DNA of 64,000 nt from Siphonodentalium dalli (taxonomy: Eukaryota > Mollusca > Scaphopoda > Gadilida > Siphonodentaliidae): NCBI GenBank assembly GCA_032622095.1, contig CP136069.1:155423043-155487042 (forward strand). The letters run 5' to 3'. Below the pieces are notes generated by a model. The model searched no databases, was not told the origin of the DNA, and was given only the letters and a program-made list of their open reading frames with translations. The position numbers and the translations under genes were made by a program. Positions 1 through 10,502 of this stretch are shown here, piece after piece. The stretch's first letter is position 1. Every line of letters starts with the position of its first letter.

Positions 1-965
1 AGGCTTTCTTGGAGTCAAGGAATGCAACATATAAATTGGAGTTATTGTCTTTGGCATATGATACAGATTCCGTGATAATGAATGACGTCATCGAACAGCT
101 GATACCTTTCTGAAAACCCATTTGTTGTGCATTCGGAAATCGTTTCATTTGGTGGCTTTGAAGAAGACGGCTCAACAGAATGGACTCGAATAGTTTGTAT
201 AGGACCGATATAAGTGTTATAGCACGGTAACTATCAGGAGATGTCGGTGGATTAGGCGGTCCTTTGTACAACGGAATGACTATTCCTTCTTTCATCGTTG
301 GTGGAATCCACCCCATGCGGAATATACCGTCATATAGTCTTTTGATGCATTCTATGAAGGAAGTCGGAGCGTGCAACAAATGTTCATTCACTAAGTCATC
401 TGCTCCACACGCTTTGTTCTTTTTCAGTTTCCTCACATGAAGAACGATTTCGATGAGTTCGACTGGTTGACACTGTGGGCAGTTCGGTTGCACGGGATCT
501 TTAGCAAGAGAAACACAGCTAACAACTTCTCTGGTAACGTGGTCCTCAAACTCTGGCTCAGAGTGGGGTGGTGGATTGAACAATTCTCTGAAGTACTCAG
601 ACCAGCCAGAAAGTGTTTCATCTGCGTCACGTGTCAGAGACCCATTGAATTCCATAACCGATCCGACTTGAGAGACATGCGAACGGTTTCGGTTGATAGA
701 CCGCCAGAAGGACGTTTGGTTGGAGGCAGCGTCGCACTCAAGTTTGTTTTGTTGATCGGATAGATACACATTGAACGCAGAGCGATGAGCTTTCCTGAAA
801 GTCCTTTTAGCGTCTTTATACTGAACATACGTGGATGAGGTAAATACTCGTGGGCGACCAGCAAGCGACCACAATTTGTATTTTGACTTGCAATCAGAGC
901 TCAGACTGCTGAGTTGTTTATTCCAGTATGGTTTCGATGTGTGCGTGGTAGGACATTGGAGGGAT
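1..965 (-). pseudogene. LINE ORF2, reverse transcriptase N-terminal half, cut by window edge
   Basis: One minus-strand frame is open from about 965 to the first base. It reads KPYWNKQLSSL, then an RTFRKAHRSAFNVY linker, then RT motifs: NKACGADDLVNEH, GWIPPTMKEGIVIPLYKG, SPDSYRAITLISVLYKLFES, NAQQMGFQKGISCSMTSF and NLYVAFLDSKKA at the edge. The last is the start of catalytic motif A (F-L-D-x-x-K-A-F-D). The YADD box and C-terminus lie outside. No stop is seen in this segment. Family knowledge: this is the polymerase for target-primed reverse transcription. It is broken only with respect to its upstream part. Confidence 0.9.
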
Positions 966-1435
966 AGTCTTTTCTGCGCTATCAATTAAAATGTCGACAC
1001 AATTGCGATAATACGAATCAAGGTCATTTTTGTCGTTTATCTCTTTTGTCAGTAACGGTTTGCACAGGGAAGTTAGATTGTCTTGATAAGACTTCATGTA
1101 TTCACATTTCCAGCGATATTTTTCCTCGTGTTATTTGACGGTGGTTTTAGTGTAGGAGCTACATCTATACAACAGAACACTGGTCTGTGGTTTGAACTAT
1201 TAGTTGCTGCATCTTCTGTGACATGAGTTTTAGATACACAATTAACCATCATGTCGGAGATGACAATGTGATCGAGCAGCGAAGGAGTCGCGCCGTCATA
1301 GTAAGGGACGTATGAGAAGTCACTGCCAGTACAAGATGATAATGTAGTGAGTGCTGTCAGGTTGTGCAGTTCGAAGAAGGCATCTAATGCTCTAGCACGT
1401 GGACACGTTAAACTTGAAAGTATCGTTCTATAGTT
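966..1435 (-). pseudogene. LINE ORF2, endonuclease C-terminal part and linker, frameshifted
   Basis: After the frameshift near 1435 the sequence continues with ENYRTILSSLTCPRARALD, then FFELHNLTAL, a GSDFSYVPYY segment, LLDHIVIS and SSNHRPVFC. The last two correspond to the LDHI and S(D/N)H motifs that end APE-type endonucleases, with Asn in place of the usual Asp. Around 1140-1160 the frame changes again, and in the new frame there is a TAA stop at 1133-1131 followed by KYRWKCEYMKSYQDNL and NDLDSYYRNCVDILID. A third frame change near 960-975 leads into the RT segment. The coding order is preserved, so these are point lesions rather than rearrangements. Confidence 0.75.
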
Positions 1436-1923
1436 TTCCGCAAATTCGCATTCATATGTCCCATTAATATCACAGGACCATTCGGTTCCAGGCGTGAGGT
1501 AATGTCAGCTAAGTCTGATAAACAGTCGAGAAAATATGAAATATCGTGATTGGCACCGGGTAGATATACTTGAATCACGGAGAGAAAAAAATTATTATTC
1601 ATCTTGATCTGCAGAGAGATCATTCTATCATTTGTAGATTCAATCTCGATACACTGGATACTTTTGTGGACCAGGATAGCTATACCGTCTTTCACAAGAC
1701 AAACTCCATTCGCAGTTCGAATCGAACGACCCGGTTTCGCAATGTAAATGTAATCATGTGAGAGAAATCCGAAGGACGACAGTGAAAATTCATCAAGCCA
1801 ATGTTCAGAAATTCCGACGATCTGGAAATAGCCCGATGCCAGCATATCACTTAAATGGGAAGCACTCCCCTTGAAACCTGTCATATTCCAGGTGCATATA
1901 TTCAGCTTATTTGTAATAGCCAT
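1408..1923 (-). pseudogene. LINE ORF2, N-terminal APE-type endonuclease (open part)
   Basis: The frame is open from 2025, but the natural start is the Met at 1923 (MAITNKLNICTWN), since upstream residues overlap ORF1. The endonuclease/exonuclease/phosphatase fold is recognised from NICTWNMTGFK (Asn motif), ISEHWL (catalytic Glu), a GIAILVH strand, VIQVYLPG and LMGHMNA. The last corresponds to the usual GDxN motif, so the catalytic Asp appears replaced by His (codon at 1458-1456). A one-base frameshift at about 1435 leads to a stop at 1408; the family continues in the next frame. The enzyme normally nicks target DNA to prime reverse transcription. This copy is probably inactive. Confidence 0.8.
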
Positions 1924-4048
1924 TGTTTGTTGATCTGGGAGCTTCTGAGTACCAAGCCCTGCAGTAGACACCTGCGGGCCAGAAACGATTGTCAAGTAGT
2001 GGGATGCTTTCGTCTTTTGATACATTTAAACGAGCACTCACAGTCCCAATTCTGGAACTAGTGATGAGCTTCAAGAACGTTGGCTCGATACCTCTTTCAG
2101 ATAGAAAGTGAGCGAGGCCATTCTCTGTAGAACTTTCATCGATACCGCCCACGAAAAGACGCACTGTTCTTGTCCGGTGGACGCCTGAGAATCCATTTCG
2201 GTCATTATCTGAACGAGGATTCCTGTCAGAAATACGTGCGGTTTTGCGACTGGGCTCCCTCTTTAATGCCGCGGGACGTCTGTCGTTCCGTATTAGAGTT
2301 TCGATTTGCCTCGGTGCGCTCAGAGCATCGGCATAAGAATAAGGCGGACCGTCAGTGTTCACATGCTCAGCATGTTGTCGAGGAGGGGGTCTTTGTGTAG
2401 GATAATCTATACTACGTTCGCCATGTGTTGACAAATTATGAGCAGGATCGTCACTGTCCACGGATGCTCGTTGTATGTCGCTGTAGTTGTCGATGAACTT
2501 GAATATTTCTGACATATGTTTGCCAGCCTCTGGTTCGGTTATTACTTCAATGGGAGAAGGTTTTATACGAACAGGGGTGCGTTTAGAGTTGGAGTAATCA
2601 TCGCTATTGATCGAGAGATTTACTTCACAGACATTCAGATTTGCACTGTTGTTCGACGTATTGAGCTTCGAGTCTATATGGACAGATGTGTCAGCATCAA
2701 CATGAAGTTTTGCCTGTTTGTTAGAATCACATTTTGTGTTCATGTTGGCTGTTACAGGAGAAACAGAGTTGTACACACGTTCACTTGAGTTCTCGGGGGA
2801 TGTGGAGGGCCTAATGACATAGCAACTCCGCTTCGCGTGTGTTTCGAATGGAGAAACAGTTTCGGTGCACGAGGTGTCGGGTCGGGTGGCATTCGGAATA
2901 TGGGTCTGAACAATGGATCGGATTTCATCATATTTGTTTGCAGTATTGTCGGCATAAAGTTCGAAGACTTCCGCAAGCTGTTTGAATGTCGAATTCAAAT
3001 GCTCCTTTGTTTCCTTAGAAGACGACTTGCATTTCTGGGAACACTGCGTGACTTTGAGTTCAAGGCTGCGCGATTTTTGGGAGATTTTCGATGCGCGTGA
3101 TTCAATGTTCTTGAAATGTGAATCAACAGAATCGTTATTTGACTTTAAGTCGTTTTCAAGAACTTTGAGGCTGGATTTCAGTCCTGTTATTCCGTTCTTG
3201 GCTTCGTCATTCAGTCGTTCAACATCCAGTTTGATATTTTTCTGCTCGTCGACCACAGTCTTAATATCAGAGTTCAGTAAAGAGATAGATTCTTCTAGGC
3301 TGAGTATCGTTGTGTTTAGGTTTGCTTGAATGACTGTCATTTGAGTCAGCACTTCTCCGAGTTTATTTTGAACACATATAGAGTTGCATGCACAGGTCGA
3401 TACATCATTTTTAGGAGGTATCGGCGTCGCAGATTTCAACCGAGAAGATGGCGAAGTTAGCATGTCACGAATCTCATCCATGTTTCCGCCATTCATAAAC
3501 TGAACGAGGTTAAACACGTGTCTTGCGAGTTTTTTTGGAACAGGTATACCCTGGTCTCTGTTAATACGGTTTTTCAATTCATAGTCGAAGAGATCGGGGC
3601 ACACACCGCGCGCTTCAATAAATATGTTGGAGCGAAGACTTTCTAAACTGAAGCGATCCGGCATATCAATCAGAAGAGATGAAACGAACTGATCCCTTAG
3701 TTGATTCTGCAAACGTCGTAGATCCAACAAGGAATTATATTTGGGAATCTTCCTCTCAACGACATCTTTATCGGAATCAATAACACTGATTTCATCACGG
3801 ACACACTCCTCGCTGAGGAAATTATCACATGCCTCATCCAAATGAGAATCATCAATATTCTGAATAGAATTCAAATGGGACAGAGAAGCACACACTAGAA
3901 CAGTATATGTTTTCCCATCAACAATATTAATATGCTCACCCATGTTCATATGCGTACACACAGATGACTGTTCCATACTTGTATACGACCCACCAGGCCA
4001 GGAGAATAAAGAGACAGTACAAAAATATTTATTTAAACAAACAATCAA
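1907..4048 (-). CDS. LINE ORF1 protein, coiled coil plus C-terminal RRM-like domain
   Basis: This 713-residue open frame is the first ORF of the retrotransposon. ORF1 proteins of this kind bind the element's own RNA and form the ribonucleoprotein used in retrotransposition; that role is family knowledge. Seen here: a variable N-terminal part, a Cys-rich spot (CACNSIC, about residues 219-225), a heptad-rich Leu/Ile/Lys/Glu stretch at about 228-380 that reads as a coiled coil, a low-complexity Ser/Thr/Asn/Pro-rich middle, and a C-terminal block from about 627 with an RNP2-like string (VRLFVGGI) and an FWPAGVYCRAW string, consistent with an RRM-like fold. The annotated start is the first Met; Met25, Met34 or Met36 (MGEHINIV) may be the real start. 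Its stop overlaps the ORF2 start by 17 bases (ATG at 1923, TAA at 1909-1907), suggesting coupled translation. It is not a host gene. Confidence 0.85.
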   Translation of the reverse strand: MIVCLNKYFCTVSLFSWPGGSYTSMEQSSVCTHMNMGEHINIVDGKTYTVLVCASLSHLNSIQNIDDSHLDEACDNFLSEECVRDEISVIDSDKDVVERKIPKYNSLLDLRRLQNQLRDQFVSSLLIDMPDRFSLESLRSNIFIEARGVCPDLFDYELKNRINRDQGIPVPKKLARHVFNLVQFMNGGNMDEIRDMLTSPSSRLKSATPIPPKNDVSTCACNSICVQNKLGEVLTQMTVIQANLNTTILSLEESISLLNSDIKTVVDEQKNIKLDVERLNDEAKNGITGLKSSLKVLENDLKSNNDSVDSHFKNIESRASKISQKSRSLELKVTQCSQKCKSSSKETKEHLNSTFKQLAEVFELYADNTANKYDEIRSIVQTHIPNATRPDTSCTETVSPFETHAKRSCYVIRPSTSPENSSERVYNSVSPVTANMNTKCDSNKQAKLHVDADTSVHIDSKLNTSNNSANLNVCEVNLSINSDDYSNSKRTPVRIKPSPIEVITEPEAGKHMSEIFKFIDNYSDIQRASVDSDDPAHNLSTHGERSIDYPTQRPPPRQHAEHVNTDGPPYSYADALSAPRQIETLIRNDRRPAALKREPSRKTARISDRNPRSDNDRNGFSGVHRTRTVRLFVGGIDESSTENGLAHFLSERGIEPTFLKLITSSRIGTVSARLNVSKDESIPLLDNRFWPAGVYCRAWYSEAPRSTNNGYYK

Positions 4049-6360
4049 TATATGCAGTGCACATCACTGCTGTTTTTTTTGTAGTGTTATTTTTTTTAAA
4101 CAGTAATTGTCACTGGGTGAAAAACACTCCAACATGGAGAAGCACTATCAGTAGGAAGCGCGATTTGTCGCTAAACAGTTTCTTTCTGACAGAAATCAGC
4201 TGAGACAGTACGTCAATCCGTGAACAATTTTTGGTCCTTCGAAACGACGACGCCGGGAGTACATCTCCGGAATTGTCCGAACTTATTAGGTCCTTCAAAT
4301 CAGCGACTACGAGAGAACATCTACCGGTTTGTTTTCCTTACCCGATAGCCATCAGTCCAATGTCGCTATTGTCTGCATTGACACTGGAAGAGACACCGTT
4401 TGTCACTGTCCATTATCGCTGTTGACACACAGACGAATTGAAGCGTGAAGAGTTTTGTCGAGCAAGGTCCACCTCCTTTCAATTAGCAAGCTGTGCGACT
4501 ACACAATGGCGATTATATAACAGTGGCTTTCCGGGTAAATGGACAAAGGAGTAATGGCGACATAATTACATACGACAATGGGTGTTGTATTTCCGAGGAA
4601 TAAAACAGGAAAATCCTTGCATTCTGGAAAACATAGACCGAAAATTCCGCGAGAGGCACCAAAATTGTCCATGGTTTGTTCTTCACATGCTCGATCCTAG
4701 ATTGAATCCATAGATGCACAGAAAAAATATCACAATTGCGACAATAAACGGATATTTTCCGCAGAAGACATGCTATTTGATCTGAAACCCACATCAGTTG
4801 TGAATTGAAAGCGGTAATTTAATGTGAAAAGAGACATTTGCCGCAGTGTTTACATATTTTTAAAAGTATGCGAACTCAGTTGACCTCGCGAACTGCATTC
4901 GGCATTTTCCGGTGAAAATATTCCGTAGATTTTCGATCAACCACGCACGATGAATTCTCCATTATAATCGTAATTATACGTGTCAATAAATAAATAAATA
5001 CATAGATTAAGTAAATATTGAAGATATAAATGTAATACATTAAATAAATTACGGGAATTACAACCATCTCACAGTTTAAAACAGTGTAAACACAACGAGC
5101 ATTAGAATAATATGGGGACCGCCATTTTGTTTGTAGAAATTCGTCTCGGTCAAAACAAACTCCGAACTATCCCGAGGTTGTTCGTAACACTTCGGCTTCC
5201 AGTTAAAACGTAAACAAAATATAAACAAGATGTCACTCTTTCCGATGTATATAGCATCATGTATTGAGTTGTTAGGTAAATCGAGTAAAATACACCACAA
5301 ATTACCGCCACAGATCATGGGCGTGTATAAGTCGTGTCATATGAATGCATGGGCCTGGAACTCGGACTAAATACCAGCATCTCGCCATCAAAATATCTTA
5401 GCTGGTTTTAGTACGAGAAGACTTGGACTAATTTACAGGATGATAAGTTTTGAGATATATAATTTGTACTGCCTTCCAGAGGTTGTGGAGATTTGTGTTT
5501 AAAACAGTGTGGCTACATTATGAATAGTTGGGACGATAAGCGAGTATTAATATAATTTATTGGTGTATGTTCGGAGGTCAAACAAAGTAATAGCAGACAG
5601 TTATGTACTCGTTTTTGGTTTGTTGTAGCGCAACGTGCATGTTTGTGGGGGGGGGGGGGTGGGGGGGGGGGCGTCCATTTGTGAGTATAAAATGCTTCCT
5701 TACCAAAATAAAATTTCAGTAGTTCCTCATATAGGCATGCTTCAAATACCTGCATGCTTGATACTTGTGAGATAATTGCATGCAATTTGCGGGCAAATTT
5801 CGGTGGAATCGCTATACATGTGGAACTATATACGGCATTTATAGAGATCCTCTGTCTATAATAAATACTGATTGACGAGTAGTTCCCTTTGGACATGTTC
5901 AGATAATTAATAAGTTGTCGTTTGTTGAACTTATTCTCTGAAAATTTCCCAGCAATCGTTACAGGAGGAACTACGGAGTTTATATTTATCACGCAGTTAG
6001 CTTCGGTGTATATATTACAGATGCATTTTATAAGCTAGCAGTTTTGCGATTGTTTTCCGGCAAAAATGCCAGGAAAATTAGCGAGTTTGTGAACACGGCC
6101 TATAATAAATAACAGTTTTATAAAATCCTTGCTCTAAAACGCTTGACATGTTAAAGGGGGACTGTACCCAAAATCCGGCCATTTATGGGACCATCTCCTT
6201 TTATACTCAACAAAATTTATGCACACTTACCGGTCCAATTTTGCGAGTTGTGAAACCGTACACGTCACTTCTAGTCACATGCTGACTGCCGACGTCTGTG
6301 CACATTATGGTGTAGTTGTAAACAGTCGATGGTTTCAGCTCCTGAAAATAATAACATGAT
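4049..6360. other. No gene recognised; AT-rich, with G-tract
   Basis: The first few hundred bases may be the 5' UTR of the LINE. Beyond that I see no coding pattern. Landmarks are an AAAT-type low-complexity run near 4985-5010, and two long G runs separated by one T at about 5647-5671 that could form a G-quadruplex. The phrase 'ttaaagggggactgtaccc' near 6152 looks like the edge of a dispersed repeat. Confidence 0.4.
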
Positions 6361-6862
6361 CGGTCTTCTTCAGTCTCTTTATTAAGCCGACGAAAATCCT
6401 ATATCGGAATTACGTCTCTAGAACTCCATTAAAATTAGGTTCTGTATTGAAGGGATTCCCTCCATTTCATTGGAGAGTGGCGCAGACTGCGCGGGATAAC
6501 ATTGTTTGACAATTTTCCCACGCATTGTCAAACTCAAATATTGTTGGAAAACTGAATACGGGCGATATATACATAATTCATTTTACTCATCGCAATATAT
6601 AGGAGACATCATATTCGAGTTTTTTTTTATCAGTCAGCGATATTCTTTCGCATCTAGTTGTATTTACAACTATTTCTCAATACTTCGATTCTCACAAACA
6701 TTTGTTACGCCATGAATGCTCTCCATATTTGGAAACGGTTTATTACGTCATGTTGGGAATGCCGCATCGTCTTAGAAATGAAATATTATGGACACATCTA
6801 GAGACGTAATTCCGATATAGGATTTTCGTCGGCTTTTCAAAGAGACTGGGTCTTCTTCAATC
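6361..6862. repeat. Inverted-repeat element with ~62-bp arms
   Basis: The left arm, about 6362-6422, has its reverse complement at about 6797-6861; both contain the core cgaaaatcctatatcggaat. Arms are almost identical apart from a few small indels. About 375 bases lie between, with no coding signal. This is the layout of a MITE or foldback element, but no clear target-site duplication was seen. Confidence 0.6.
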
Positions 6863-7204
6863 ACTGGAATCACGAAAGAAAATGGCAGAACAACATTATG
6901 CAAAATTCGAACATGCAACCATAAACACCCAGTCGAAGTGGGTAGATGGCATGACATTGAAATTGAAGAACGAAGTTGCACGTTATGTACTTCTGAAGAC
7001 ATGAATTTAATTCCATTATCTATTCAAATTCGATACATTTAAAGAATCAAGAACCCGTCTCTTGCCAATAGAATTCACAAAAAACCCCACAAATGTAATA
7101 GTTATGAGTGAACTACTCAACACTAAAAACAAACAATTATTTCGACATCTATGTATATTCTGATAAGACAAATAGTCAAAGAATTTTCTTAGATTTATAT
7201 ATCA

Positions 7205-7408
7205 CTAGCAGGGTTAATCGGCGTTGCCCAGGTTAAAGTGATGTGAAACCTTCTGTGGATATTATTTGGTGGGAATAGAGAATACTCTTTATTTATTTAT
7301 TTATTTACAACTGCGTATACTTCAGACGTTATAGCATGAAACATGAACATCATAAACACATTAGTTCGAAAAAATAAAAGACGACAATTGTGTTTTACAT
7401 AGAGATGT

Positions 7409-7443
<35 letters not shown>

Positions 7444-7570
7444 TAGTTTATCATATCTTCATGAAGATACAGATGTTTTAAAGATATGACCAGGTGCTCA
7501 TCTGTTATGGTGCTATATACTGGCTAATCATTTTCAGTTTAAAAGAATTGATGTTATGCATGTATAGCAG
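7205..7570 (-). mobile_element. Dispersed repeat, Helitron-like 3' end, copy 1
   Basis: About 350 bases match 53637-54145 in the same orientation, including the run acttcagacgttatagcatg. On the minus strand it ends in a GC-rich segment (ggcaacgccg) followed by CTAG at 7205-7208, as in Helitron 3' ends. The copy lacks an insert of about 120-160 bases present in copy 2 near 53720-53880. It contains a short (ATCA)n run near 7410-7440. Confidence 0.5.
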
Positions 7571-8239
7571 CTACATGTGCCCGACACAGCGATATTTTGA
7601 GTTGTTTATGTTAGGCGATGAGTCTGTTCTAAAAAAAAATGAAAGAAATCCTCTGTATCGGGTAGATATACCCTTGTCAGATGTCAATATTAGAGGATCC
7701 TGAAAAGTCATGTGCCACGGACTGCGTTTTCCTTTATCTCAGAAGTAACCATATTTGACTGCACATTGTGACCACTATTTTTGAACAGGCCTGCTCTACA
7801 TTTCCATATCTCTTGGCAATTGTAACTTGTTTTGTGGAAACTATATTGAATGGGACAGACTCAATCGTGTTATAATATATACATGAGCCATTCTAATATG
7901 CGATCCTCTGACGATTCAAGGTTCCTCAGTTTGAATGAATATATGTATCTCTTAAATAGATTGATATAAATATACTTTTAATGCTTTCTTCTATGTAGCT
8001 GTGTTGCTAGATCATTATAGGAATGCCCTGATTTCCATCCCCATATAAATATGACAGCTGAGAAGATATAATTGTTCAAGTGACTTAATTCGGTCACCAT
8101 TTGTCGATATTGTGAAATTGGAATGCCAAAAACTCCTTAGAACGACATGGAGATGGCCTGGGAGATGACTATATATAACTTGTTGGATATCGGCGAATTG
8201 AACAATCTTATAAATGCTAGTGAATCCCCTCTCGCCATC
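7571..8239. other. No gene recognised
   Basis: AT-rich sequence between two Helitron-like repeat blocks. It could be the interior of one larger element spanning 7205-9838, but no internal feature proves this. Confidence 0.3.
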
Positions 8240-9838
8240 CATGACCCAAATGACCCCAAATGTGATTTAATTCATCATATCATTAGAGAAGAACGTGCAT
8301 GAATTTGGTGGAATCAGTGCTAAATATATTTGTATCAACTTTGTATCAACTCCCCTCGTGCATGAATTGAACCGCGACACTTTTGTCATATTTAAACCAC
8401 GTCTATTAGACTCATGCATGCATTATATAATGGAGATGATTATATATAAGTTTGGTGGTAATCGGCAACTAAACAAATTCTTATCATAGGTATTACCCCC
8501 CCCCCTATCTCTCACACAAACGGCACCAATTTCGCGTCTTTAAATCACACGTTTATATTCCTCGTATCACGGAGAATAATAATATATCAATTTGGTCGAA
8601 ATCTGTGCTAAAAATAGTCCCTCCCCTGACACCAGCAACGTCACTTTAGAAAATATTAACCCGCACAATTATCTTACTCGCAAATATTTGATTCATTGTA
8701 TCATTTGAGAAGAACGTGTATGAGTTTGATGGTAATTGGCACTAAACATATTTTTATAAGTTTTTGGTGACCCTCCCGTCCCTATTTCGGACTCAAGCGG
8801 CGCCACTTTTGACATCATTAAACAACACACTTAGACTCATTATAGAGATGAATATATATAAAATTTATGAAAATTGGCGAGTATACAAATTCGTATCAAA
8901 TTTAGGGCCACCATTGCATCACCAATTTGGCGCATTTAAACCACACAATTAGATTATTCGTATCACGGAGAAGAATATGTACCAATCAGGTGGAAATCGG
9001 CGCTAAACATATTGTTTATCAATGTTTGTGTCCCTCTCACTCTCTAGGCACCCCTGACTCGAATCGCCCCACTTTTGACATCTTTAAACCACACAATTAG
9101 ACTCCTGATATCATGGAGATTAGTATTTGTAAGTTTGGTGCTAATCCGCGACTAAACAATTTTTTAGCAAATTTAGTGCCCACCCCACCCCACCCCCATC
9201 TCTCACCAAAGCAGCACCAATATGACGTCTTTAAAATCACACGATTAGATTCCTCATATCATGGATAAGAATGTGTATCAATTTGGTGGAAATTGGCGCT
9301 AAAAATAGCACCCCTGACTCGAATGACGCCACTTTTGACAGCTTTAAGCCACGACATTAGACACCATGGGGATGAATTTGTATAAGTTTCGTGGCAATCG
9401 GCGACTAAGCCAATTCTTATCAGATTTAGTACCCACCCACCGCCCCCCAAATATATCATCCCAACGACACCAATTTGGCGTCTTTAAATCACACAATAAG
9501 ATTCCTTGTATCATGGAGAAGATCTCAGAAGAATGTGCATTAATTTGGTGGAATTCGGCGCAAAAATTATTTTTGATACATTTTGGTGCCCCTCTCCCCG
9601 TCCGAGCATCCCTGACTCGAACGGCGCGACTTTTGACATATTTAAACCACACCATTATATTCCTCATATCATGGGGATGATTATATAACAACAACGGCGT
9701 CACTTTAGAAAATTCTAACCCTCGCCATTATCTTTCGCTTAAAAAGTTACCCCTATTAGACCCCTTTTGTGCCATCTAGGTGGTCCCCTGTGAATACACA
9801 GACAGACAGACAGACATTCGCAAATATAGATATAGATA
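8240..9838 (-). mobile_element. Tandemly repeated Helitron-like block, family with 5' TCTATATTTGCGAATG end
   Basis: Two alternating phrases recur about every 160-200 bases: 'gtgcatgaatttggtggaat' with 'cggcgctaaa', and 'ataagtttggtggtaatcgg' with 'cgactaaac'. They are joined by 'cccctgactcgaacggc' and 'catatttaaaccac'. The block ends near 9790-9838 in a CAGA tetranucleotide run and, on the minus strand, the terminus TCTATATTTGCGAATG. The same family occurs in the opposite orientation at 41538-43290. No protein is encoded. Confidence 0.6.
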
Positions 9839-10288
9839 TAACGTACAGGAACGCGCATGCATTAGAATATATATATGAGATTATAAAACAGTGTTTAAAT
9901 CTAATGAAGTGTATATATACATGTATACGGTAGCCAAATTATAGGATAATTGTATGACATTATTTATTTAATTCATAGCATGTTGGCCAGATATAATATG
10001 TTTGTTCGCCACGTTGACCACCTGTAAATCTGTACATATCTGTATATACCTAATATATTTATCGCTCAATGCCTTTGTTAAGGAGATGAGAAATAAATGA
10101 ATTGAATTGAACTGAATTGGAATGCGGTTCGGTGCCGCATCCCGTTTTTGGTAGTTATACGCCCCGTTCTCGCTGTGCATTTTTCTACGCTGCCTAATTC
10201 CAATGGAGTGTATTACAAAGTAATTATATTGTCTCTTCGCGTCATCAAGCATATTTGGATGAGAATGAAGACTCAATGTGGTATTTAA

Positions 10289-10502
10289 CCCTTTCAGTTA
10301 AATTTGAAAAATGATCAAGGAAATATGGGTCGATACAAAAATCGGACTTGGCACTTATTGATTATAATAATGTGATACATTGATGGAAAGAGCTCTAAGG
10401 GCTCTTTCCATCAATGTATCACATTATTATAATCAATAAATTTGAAAAATGATCAAGGAAATATGGGTTAATACAAAAATCGGACTTGGCACATTAAAGG
10501 GG
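10289..10502. mobile_element. piggyBac-like MITE, copy C
   Basis: The element starts CCCTTTCAG and ends AAAGGGG, flanked on both sides by TTAA (10285-10288 and 10503-10506), the canonical piggyBac target duplication. Its two halves share direct copies of a 50-bp segment containing tacaaaaatcggacttggca, which is also found at the ends of copies A and B. Between them sits a perfect 39-bp-arm hairpin. Confidence 0.75.
10355..10439. repeat. Perfect inverted repeat, 39-bp arms, 7-base loop
   Basis: Bases 10355-10393 are exactly reverse-complementary to 10401-10439 (tip GGAAAGAGC / GCTCTTTCC). The single-stranded form would be a hairpin of precursor-microRNA size. No expression evidence is available from sequence. 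Confidence 0.9.

Larger units (their letters stand above)
1..4048 (-). mobile_element. Non-LTR retrotransposon (LINE), two-ORF type, 3' part beyond the window
   Basis: Read on the minus strand this is one element: an intact ORF1 (from 4048) followed by an overlapping ORF2 with an APE-like endonuclease and then a reverse transcriptase that runs off the window at base 1. The order ORF1-EN-RT is that of Jockey/CR1/L2-like elements. The clade cannot be fixed because the RT catalytic core and 3' end lie outside. ORF1 is undamaged while ORF2 carries about three frameshifts and one stop, so the copy is fairly young but dead. The 5' boundary (above 4048) was not located; 4049 to about 4500 may be 5' UTR. 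Confidence 0.9.

Noticed and set aside
433-864. Frames of 65-108 codons on both strands
   Set aside because: Shadows of the LINE reverse transcriptase frame, which is open through here on the minus strand.
5513-5992. 159-codon minus-strand frame with a poly-proline stretch
   Set aside because: The prolines come from the G run at 5647-5671. No domain, no splice context.
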